NCBI GenBank assembly: GCA_963971405.1
Contig: OZ020484.1
Coordinates: forward strand, 29,720,770 to 29,784,769
DNA: 64,000 nucleotides
Direction: 5' to 3'
DNA from: Psococerastis gibbosa
Lineage: Eukaryota > Arthropoda > Insecta > Psocodea > Psocidae
Below the pieces are notes generated by a model. The model saw nothing but the letters and a program-made list of their open reading frames with translations, was not told where the DNA came from and did not search any database. This document shows, one piece after another, positions 56,185 to 64,000 of this stretch; within the stretch, counting starts at the first letter, position 1; each line of letters begins with the position of its first letter. The position numbers and the translations under genes were made by a program.

Positions 56185-57187
56185 GTGAGGTAATTTTTAG
56201 ATAGGTCAGACTCAGGGACGCCGACTTGGAGGGGGCACGGAGGGAACAGCGCCCCCCCCCCCCCCCCCACAGAAGCAGAGCCAATAGTGCAGTTTTTTTT
56301 ATTTGTCTCCCTTAATATTTCAAACATTAAGATAAAAATAAATAATTAAATAAAAATAAATAATCAATAATTTTATAGAAAGAGCAAGTGTACGTCGGTC
56401 AACGTTTTCTGCATTATTGTTATTTTAAGTAACCATTTACCAATGCATTTTCTTAATACTTTCCAAAGTACCGAATTCTTGCCCCCCCCCCCCCCCCGGA
56501 ATTTTTAAAACTCGGCGTCCCTGGCTCGGACTAAGACATTTCCACACAGCAATAATGGCAGGGCACGCAATGCATTTGAGCGTGAATCATTTGTTCAAAA
56601 ACTTTTTTTTTCATAAAACCAAATAGTTTTTTTTTTGGAAAGCAACCTGTCTGGTTTCGTTAGTAAATTTAACACCTAAAACAACATGCCTGAAGTTAGA
56701 AGTAATCGATAGAAAGGTTTCGCAGAAAAATTATTTTTTAGTCATTTTTCATTAAAATTTAGTTATTTTTATTTTTTTACCCCCAGAAGCAAACTATCAA
56801 GGAGCAAGCGACCCCCCGCATTTTATTAACATTAACAACAACTACAATATATGGGAATTTAAAAGACATCGTTAGAGCCGTTTTTGAGAAATAATTTTTT
56901 TAGACGTTTTTTTTTTAGAACAACCCCCCCCCCCCCCAAATTGAGTTAGCCCAAAATAAAAATAAATTATCTCGAGGTATGGTTTTTGTGAACCTACATG
57001 CCAAATTTAATCAATATCGACCGAGTAGTTTTACCGGAAATCGAGAGCGACAGACAGACATTTCGTAAAAACCACTTTTTTGGGTTCCTGGGGCCTCAAA
57101 ACGTGTAAATCCGTTGAAATCTCGGAATCGAACATTTGGACCATCACAAAGCTTTTCTTATACTACGTATAAATTGGAAAGCAATAA
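56185..57187 (-). repeat. Dispersed repeat R, copy 2, carrying a MITE
   Basis: Inverted relative to copy 1. It carries the complements of TTATTGCTTTCCAATTTATA (57187 inward), GGTTCACAAAAACCATACCT and GCATTGCGTGCCCTGCC. The (TCTG)n run of copy 1 is only GACAGACAGAC here. C tract at 56924-56938. Near its far end the 311-bp element at 56213-56523 splits the sequence that is continuous in copy 1. Confidence 0.85.
56213..56523. mobile_element. 311-bp inverted-repeat MITE (hAT- or MULE-like) in repeat R
   Basis: Ends CAGGGACGCCGA and TCGGCGTCCCTG are perfect 12-base inverted repeats, each followed inward by GC-homopolymer-rich sequence (C tracts at 56251-56269 and 56482-56497). The interior is AT-rich and non-coding. 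Flanks GGTCAGACT (56204-56212) and GCTCGGACT (56524-56532) match at 7 of 9 positions; in repeat R copy 1 the site is present once. An 8-bp duplication would point to hAT (the CAGGG start fits) and 9 to MULE; two mismatches prevent a choice. Confidence 0.85.
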
Positions 57188-57189
57188 TA

Positions 57190-58620
57190 ACAATAAAATC
57201 TTGATTGACTTGTGTACCAATCATAATACTACTGATATATGGAGCTTGGAAATGATTGTAGTTCGCCATTTTACTATTGCACATTTCTGCACTGTATAGT
57301 CAAGTATTTTTTTTTAATTCGAGATGGATTGTCCACCACCAGCTAACACTTCTTAGACTTCTTTGCTTATAGCAAATCCTAGATCCACAATATGGTTAAT
57401 CAGATACCTTCCAGAATATGGTCTAAGTGGGTCATAGTCAATGGCAAAACTCATCTCGCCGCCAACACTTTACCAAGGCTGTGGCTGGCAAAGTTTGCAG
57501 ATGGCGGGTGAAGTCATCGCTGCATCGAGCTACTGCGCACATGTTCATAATTTATTAATGCCAAGTCAGCATTGGCCAATGGCCCCACGCAAATTATTTA
57601 AATAATGCAATGCAAAATGAGCTGTTTATTCCTTGCTAAAAAAAAATCTGAATTGTTTAATTGTAAATGTACGAATAAACGTAAACGCTGAATCCGTTAC
57701 TGTGGTACAAGAAAGGTTCATCGCCTACGAATTAAATCTGAGAGAGCCAGAGATTGCTTCCCTACTTGTGTGCAAGTGCAGGGATTTTCTCTTCATACTG
57801 TGATACTTCAAAGGTAAAAAGTAAGTTTGGGTCAACTTTCCCTCCAAAATATAAAAAGTTTCTTTATACGTGTACTTATGTTTACTAGGGTACTCTTACG
57901 AAGAGGTCAGTAACGGTTAATATATCCAAAGTCACTGAAAATTGTAAATTGCTTGTTCCTTCTCTCTTTGTGTTTTGTAATTGTAATACTTTCTTACTTT
58001 TTCGTGTTAATATAAGATATTATAAGATAAGATAAGATAATATAAGATTTTGGGCTCAGTGTTTCGCCCAAAGATCGTCTAAAGTGCAGGTAGTGGTACC
58101 TCCTACTGCAATATTGTATTTTGTTGCAAGGGGAAAATACACGAATTGATTGATAGATTGGCAAGACATGCTGGGTCAGCCTAGGCGTCGTGTCGTATAT
58201 GGGTTCAATGTGGCAGATAAAACACAATATTGACCATTACCAGTCAGTTCTAAGGGTAGGGGGTGTCGGATCCCACTTTGGCATGGCCATATAGATATCC
58301 AAGAGGATTTCCATGATATGAGTGTAATCTGGCCCATTGGTCTCGTAGACCGGATATATGGTGGGGCCCACTCTCTAGGTGTGGTCTAATTAGAACCTCC
58401 ACCTCAGCTTTAGCGTAAGTACCTAATCCCTAAAGTCCATTACTCGGCTTTCACCTCAAATGGTGTGGTTAATAGCCGCACATAAACACGGTTTGCAATT
58501 TAAAATTAACTCCATGAAACACAGAGCCATTACCAATCCTACAGGTATGTGTACACCGATGCGCAAGAAAGTTTTTAAATTACTTTTCAATCGGGCCCAA
58601 CCCCACTCCTTTGTTTTGAA
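57190..58620. other. Unassigned stretch
   Basis: Contains the 57411-57470 segment similar to 55949-55985 and a (TATAAGA)n-type run at about 58013-58045. No gene recognised. Confidence 0.4.
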
Positions 58621-58624
58621 CTTA

Positions 58625-58735
58625 TAGGAAATATCGATCGCATAGATTAAAAAATATCTTATCCCTTAGATAAAATGTCCCTCTACATGTTTATGTATCA
58701 TATCGTGGTCGTGGTTCTCACCCCTAAAGCGAAAA
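58625..58735 (+). repeat. Single left arm of hairpin family D
   Basis: AGGAAATATCGATCGCATAG, ATCTTATCCCTTAGATAAAA and CTCTACATGTTTATGTATCA follow the order of the left arm at 1118-1190. No right arm follows. Confidence 0.55.
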
Positions 58736-58739
58736 AAAG

Positions 58740-59515
58740 TAAAGGAGAAAATTGTCTAGTTCCAAATTGAAAATTTTGCGAGACATCACTGGGCAGTGGA
58801 CGTCCAGCCTATTAGGTACGAATATAACAAAGAAACACGGATAAAACCAGAATTGCAGTAGCCGACACAATCTAACGCATTTAATCACAGTTCGACCTTG
58901 AAGAATCTGAAGAACGTCAAGTAATCCTTAGAAACTGAGTATGTTGCATTCTTTCCCCACGCATAAAAACTAGCAAGACAATGGAAATTACAAAAAAGCC
59001 AATGAAAAGCAGGCACGAGTCAAGAATATCAATGAAGATACCTTAATAAACTGTCGTATGTAGGCCGGACGACCTTGTTTTCTAACCGCGTCAGACCGAG
59101 GAAGGATAATTATTGCCTTTTTTGGACAAATTATCGCGAAAATTCATCGCACGATTTGTGCGAACCCTTAATTTTAAATTATAATGTAGTACTTGGAGCT
59201 GCTGACCTTATAGCAAGACAAACATTGACGACATTTTTGAAGGCTAACAGTTTAAGCTCCATGTCGATATTGTAAGCAGAAGCATAAGCAAACAGTATGG
59301 GATCACTCAGAAGTTCTATTTTCGATTAGTAACCAAAAATTGAGTCGATTCAGGCGATAATGCCGAAAGTGTTTTAGATTCCAAGATCGTACTGTACAGG
59401 CCTACTTAACAACTTAGTAAAAGGCTAGGGTTTCATATTTTGGCCGGAAGGATAGCTTAAAAGTCCTACGACTCCTGAAGTCATACCTGCCGTGCCCACG
59501 ACACTTAGAAATTTT
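58740..59515. other. Unassigned stretch
   Basis: Frames up to 66 codons; no family, RNA gene or repeat partner recognised. Confidence 0.4.
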
Positions 59516-59519
59516 TCAG

Positions 59520-59745
59520 TGGGGAATATTGGACGGCACCGCTGTACATTGGTAGATGGAAACTGCCTTCCAGTATTCCTCGTGGAAACTTTCCAAGCTT
59601 TGGAGGGACAGATGAGACATTTGAGCGCACCAAAATTATTTCTTGAATCTTGGGCCTACCTGATGCCACGTCTCCTGTGACCAGACATTGAAAAAACGTA
59701 CCAGATGGCCACAGGATTAAAGAAATATTTGTGGCGCGCTCGATT
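59520..59745 (+). repeat. Dispersed repeat F, copy 2 (empty site)
   Basis: Matches 16985-17217 plus 17387-17425 without the hairpin element: TTTCTTGAATCTTGGGCC, TGATGCCACGTCTCCTGTGA, then AACGTACCAGATGGCCACAG running directly into GATTAAAGAAATATTTGTGG and CGCGCTCG. It gives the pre-insertion structure for element E. Confidence 0.7.
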
Positions 59746-59749
59746 GACC

Positions 59750-60355
59750 CATACATGTAACTCTAGGTAGAACCGGGTCTAAGAGTGCTTCAGACCAGCC
59801 ATCAGACAAGTAAATCCGGTGGAAAGTGTTTCTGCCGTACATTATTTATTATTCTATACTATTATACGGACGTCAGTGTCACAGCTACGCACAATTTGAA
59901 GGTGACATCCAAAGATAAATTATTTGTTTGCCTTGACTGGCTCCCATACACACAATTTTATTTTAAGGATTGTACGCCTGCCAATGAAAATCATTCCAAC
60001 AAAAATAAATCACAGTTAAAATCACAAAGAAATCAAAATAACGCCAGTTGCAACTGCTGACGCTCAACTGAAACAAAATTAAATATAAGGGGCTAGTAGT
60101 TAGTCAGATACTTTTAGGCAGATTTCTTACAGAAGCGTTCAGGGCAGCGGTGCCACATTTCGCAACCACTGCAGAATGCAATAAAACCATAGATTATTAG
60201 ACCTACCATCAAACAGTCATAGGCCTATAGGTTTTCTTGTAATGTGAAGGCGAAAACAACCAACTACACAGATATACAAAAAGCAAAAAAATGAGTAACA
60301 CGGGGAGAGGGGGTAAGGAAGAAAAAAAAGAACCTAGACTTGGCTGAAAGAGGAA
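59750..60355. other. Unassigned stretch
   Basis: A 91-codon plus frame (59785-60060), lysine/asparagine-rich, with no recognised domain. Nothing else seen. Confidence 0.4.
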
Positions 60356-60360
60356 TTAAA

Positions 60361-60440
60361 TGTCGTTCATGTCAGAATTCGAACCCGAGACTCTTCCAGG
60401 GAAGAAGTCAGAGATTCTATTCAGATATCTTAAAATAAGG
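60361..60440 (-). repeat. tRNA-like SINE head or pseudogene
   Basis: The minus strand contains AATCTCTGACTTCTTCCCTG and CTCGGGTTCGAATTCTGACA, the latter a good B box. The spacing and the CTCTGACTTC stem suggest a tRNA-derived head, but the acceptor and D arms do not fold. No second copy seen. Confidence 0.4.
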
Positions 60441-60444
60441 TTTA

Positions 60445-61110
60445 GTGGTGCCCAATTTTGGAAGCACTACAGAGTAAAATGAAAACATACATTATATTAG
60501 ACCAACCATTAATTAACCCCTCTTACAGGTTGTCTGGTAAAGTGGAAGAAACAAATGAACCTACAGTTATGAGAACTATAGAGGATTTAAATGTCCCTGG
60601 TCTGTGCATGCCGTGATTAGAATCTACTAACTAGCTCCAAAAACGCTAAAAACTTAACCACGAATTAGTCGAAAGATGTGAGTAGTGAAGAGCCTATCAC
60701 CAACGCTAGAAATAACAAAAACTATATGCGTAACGTGGGAGGACAGTGAAGAATTAAATGCCCCGTTCCGCCCCCGCTCTGTCCATAACTGTTCAAGCCA
60801 TTCTTAAACATCGTCTAATGCAGACTATTTACGTCACTTTATAGTTTATAAGCTCACATGACAAATGAGAAAAACAACAAATTAGAAAGCACTACAACCC
60901 CAAAGAGTATGTTAATATACAACTCCATACAGCTGCGTTCAACTCCCTTTAGGCTGGACACGGAAATGCATTATCAGCCCCAGACAGTGCTGAAAAGGAG
61001 GAGGGGGGTCGGGGGATGATGGTAACGGGATCCTCCGCAAGAAACAAGGCACCGTTGAGAGACGAACAGGTGGATTGATGTGGTTGCCTTGGGTGGCATA
61101 ATTATCAGCT
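60445..61110. other. Unassigned stretch
   Basis: AT-rich with a G-rich patch at about 60996-61018 (GGAGGAGGGGGGTCGGGGG). No gene recognised. Confidence 0.4.
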
Positions 61111-61114
61111 TCCA

Positions 61115-61228
61115 CGATTTACCCAAAACTCGGGAAACTCAGGGTCACCCTCAACTTCGATCGATTCATCTGCAAAAGATTTCGGGCCGTGACCCTGAAC
61201 ACTTTAGCCACTACACCACTGCGTCTTT
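61115..61228 (-). repeat. tRNA-like A-box sequence with local inverted repeat
   Basis: The minus strand reads GCAGTGGTGTAGTGGCTAAA, a strong A box, then GTTCAGGGTCACGGCCCGAA. No proper B box follows; instead GGGTGACCCTGAG complements CAGGGTCAC. A decayed SINE head is the likeliest reading. Confidence 0.4.
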
Positions 61229-61511
61229 ATATAAATAAATCGTAAAGTGACAAACGTCACGGAGGCTAAATAAAAAGAGATAGCCTGTGTTAGCTTATCA
61301 ATTTATTTCTGGTCAATACAGTAAAGTCAGAGTTCAAAGTGGCACTGATTTACTTAATTGTGCCCACGTGCTTGCCATTATACTCAATGGCAACACCCAG
61401 TCAATGAAAGAATTTGTCAACAACCGCAAAATGGTCAGAGACAAATAATGATTTATAATGTGAACACCAAAATGATTAAAAATGAAGTGATGAGTTATTA
61501 GAGTCGGGGAG

Positions 61512-61740
61512 GAAGAACCATTGGTGGAAAAGATAGAGAGGAGACTGCAAAGGTTCGGACATGTAAAGCGAGTGGACAACTGGAGGTGCCCGAGCAAATG
61601 GCTGGAGGAAGATGCAGAGGGAGCACGAAGAAGAGGAAGACCAAGGAAGAGATGCGGAAACCAGATTGAGGACGGTCTCAGGAGAGTGGGGCTAATACCA
61701 GAGGAAGTGCTGAAGAATCAGAATTGGACGGAGTGGAGCC
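61512..61740 (+). pseudogene. LINE C-terminal remnant (GRPRKR type)
   Basis: The frame reads EKIERRLQRFGHVKRVDNW, then CPSKWLEEDAEGARRRGRPR and KRCGNQIEDGLRRVGLIPEE. It matches the LINE pattern RLRWFGHVxRM...GxRxRGRPRxRWxDxVxxDLRxxGL. The W of RW is C here. The frame ends in an unrelated proline-rich run after TEW (the C tract at 61741). No polymerase core upstream, so it is a 3' fragment of a fourth LINE type in the window. Confidence 0.8.
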
Positions 61741-61744
61741 CCCC

Positions 61745-63065
61745 TCCCCCAAACTATTTGCCAAGTCGGCGCCAATACCCACAAATTTATTTTACAGCCA
61801 ATGCCTAAATGGCAACGGAGCACGGTTAAAGGTAACTTCAGCCTTAAGGCTCGATCCTCTTATTGAAAATTTTTAATTCAGACTTACAATAAATTAGAGC
61901 TCTTCTTGTGGCTTTAATCATGAATTTAGTTATCAGAAAAGCATTCAAAACTAGGATTTTCTTCTTAATAGTCACCCGAAAGGTCATAACTTACCTAAAA
62001 CAAATAGAAGACATGATAAGTACAAATACTAGGCTAATGACTAGGATCAGCTTGCCGTAGCTGCGACTATGTAACTCATAAGCAGTTGTCCATATAACAG
62101 GGAAATCGTACATTTAAAAATACAAAATAATGGAAACCGTCTCGTTTACTATAATACAAATATTCAGAAACCAAGCAAGTATCCGAAACAACAACTTTTT
62201 GAAGTTATAACGACGCAATCGAAAGCTGAATGCGACTATAAAAATGTATTACAGAAACACCACACTTTAACACATTAGGAGCACCATGTGTTCCTCATTG
62301 AGAACACAATAAAGCTCGCCTACATTTTCCAAAACACGCGGCATAACCAGGACATCAACAGACATAGCAATATAGGTCACATTCTTTCTTCAGCCAGCCC
62401 GGCCATAAAACAACGGGGGCACCCGTCGAAAGCTTATAACAAACGAGCATGAGGTAAGCAGATTGACATTCAAAGACCCAGCTGAACCCACATGGAGTCA
62501 GCCTACAACCTGAATTCATTGGCAATCAAATTTTTAGCAGCAGTCTCATTGTTAAATAAAAACTCCCCGAGATTGTGCTAGAAGAAAAAAATGGTCCCGA
62601 GGTAAGATTTTTTAAAGTCAATCTTTTCTTTTCTCTTAGCTCTAGAAACAATCTATCGAGGGAAAAGGGTTTTAATCACTAGTGGGTTTAATCAGTTTGA
62701 GAAATCGAGGTCTGATGTTGGTGCTACTGAGAAGTACGTTGTGGTCCAAGGTTTGCAGGCGATTTCTGTTTTTGGATTTAATAGTAACCATTCCGGAAGT
62801 TCCAGCTTCACAATGGTACGTAACAGCCATGAGGTATGAGGTACTTTTTAATGTGTTTTCTTACATGTGGGTCTCTAGACCAAGCCTGATGTCAAAAGGG
62901 GTCGCCGTCAAAAAAATGAAAGACTGATGGGTCTCATCCCAAGGGATCTACGTCTTTGGTTTTGCAAGGGGAGATCATCATCATCACCATCATCATATCA
63001 GCATATTACCGGCACTGAAGCTATTTTCCCACTTTTTGAAATTGTTAAAAAATTCAAGGTTAGGC
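61745..63065. other. Unassigned stretch
   Basis: No recognised gene. An 81-codon frame (62682-62927) has no family match. An (ATC)n run occurs at about 62970-62996. Confidence 0.4.
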
Positions 63066-63069
63066 TTTG

Positions 63070-63235
63070 AAACAGTCCAATGGTGTTAGTGCCAACTACA
63101 TACTATGCATCAAAATGTAGAGGAGTATTTCTTCTACTATACGACATCTCACTTATGGCGCTCTATGATCGATAATTTATAAGAAATTTGACTTCGTTCA
63201 AAAAAACGTCTAGTGTGGTGTCCTATTGTCTATTC
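63070..63235 (+). repeat. Single right arm of hairpin family D
   Basis: CCAATGGTGTTAGTGCCAAC, ATCAAAATGTAGAGGAGTAT, CTATGATCGATAATTTATAA and an end at CAAAAAAACGTCTAGTGTGG. It is the best-preserved right arm of the family and defines its outer end. Confidence 0.65.
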
Positions 63236-63239
63236 AATG

Positions 63240-64000
63240 CTCTTCGTGAGTTGAAGGAAGCAACGGCCATCAGTTGGAGTGATGAGCTGTCAAGCAGGGA
63301 TATAAACAAAGATTAACCTGCAGATGATTAAGAGATTAATGAGCAGATTAACGAACAAGCATAACGGTCCAGGTATGCGTGATTATATCGGACCGACACA
63401 TGATGTGACGCTTGGAATTTGTACCAGGTACCTATTTAGGCACCTATTAGGTAGGACCACAGTGAAGGCAGGAAGGGATAAGTCAAAAGATCACCCAACT
63501 GAAATGTATTTTGGGGAAAGTATCACACGTAAAAAATTTATGTTTTGGAAAATGGTTGCTGAGAATGGGAAAATGACCCCGGAGCCAATTTTGCCTCCTC
63601 CGCGAATCGAGGCAAGAATATGGTTCCTTCTTTAATCAAAATTCCAATTCAAAACCTCTATGAAAATATTTTTAAACACCCAACAAAAAACACCTAGGAT
63701 AAAGTCTCCAACTATGGACGCATCATAACCTATTCATTTATCAACAATTTTCCGAATGGGGGCCTCATTAAGCCAAAATTAGTTCCTGCATTCAAGAAGA
63801 ATTGAAAAACCTCCCAACGCAACTACGAATAGCTATGCAGTTCAATGCTCCAAGTACTGTACTGTAGTTTCGCTAAAACGTCTAATCATTTTAGTACCGT
63901 CAAGAAATTTACATAGCATACGCGCGGCCATCATGTCTTTCCTTTCCAAAATAGGCAAGATTTTAGTCCATAAAATGCCAGAAGGCAGCCGACGCCAGAG
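63240..64000. other. Unassigned stretch to the window edge, 103-codon frame
   Basis: The plus frame 63324-63635 (MIKRLMSRLTNKHNG start, basic) is open for 103 codons. I recognise no family, it has no repeat partner here and no splice context I can support, so it stays unassigned. Confidence 0.35.

Overview
The window reads as non-coding, repeat-rich nuclear DNA of a metazoan, most likely an arthropod and probably an insect. The grounds are AT-rich sequence with no long host reading frames, tRNA-derived SINEs with A and B boxes, several degraded non-LTR retrotransposon ends, abundant hairpin (foldback/MITE-like) elements, poly-C/poly-G tracts at transposon-like ends, and one tRNA-like gene. 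The species cannot be named from sequence alone. I found no convincing host protein-coding exon. The longest open frame (364 codons from the first listed start, 38494-39588, minus) belongs to a retrotransposon.

Layout. 1-8.4 kb: a SINE fragment at the left edge, a hairpin repeat split by a tRNA-derived SINE (1.1-1.6 kb), a 43-bp tandem repeat (1.94-2.09 kb), a dispersed repeat split by a second SINE with a (TAG)n tail (2.95-3.55 kb), and two LINE C-terminal remnants (5.8 and 6.4 kb). 8.4-13 kb: a 91-bp minisatellite, a TA-flanked hairpin element interrupted by a SINE, a poly-G element, and a cluster of three related hairpin elements flanked by TNA-type trinucleotides. 13-31 kb: a second copy of the 3-kb repeat, a LINE end with a (TGTAT)n tail (15.6 kb), a repeat carrying an inserted hairpin (17.0-17.4 kb), a tRNA-Arg(UCU)-like gene (21.0 kb), another LINE end (22.4 kb) and scattered repeat arms. 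31-41 kb: SINEs, three hairpin elements, a well-preserved TA-flanked hairpin (36.7-37.1 kb), and the best-preserved retroelement: a 5'-truncated LINE with RNase H, bounded by a perfect 13-bp target-site duplication (38.4-39.6 kb). 41-57 kb: two inverted copies of a ~0.7-kb repeat. The copy at 56-57 kb carries a 311-bp inverted-repeat element, and the copy at 41 kb gives the matching empty site. 57-64 kb: a second copy of the 17-kb repeat, tRNA-derived fragments, one more LINE C-terminal remnant and a repeat arm.

Nothing here works together as a pathway or operon. The window's story is layered transposition: several insertions can be ordered because one element lies inside another or because an empty homologue is present in the same window. 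Coordinates of degenerate repeats are by-eye alignments and may be off by ten or more bases.
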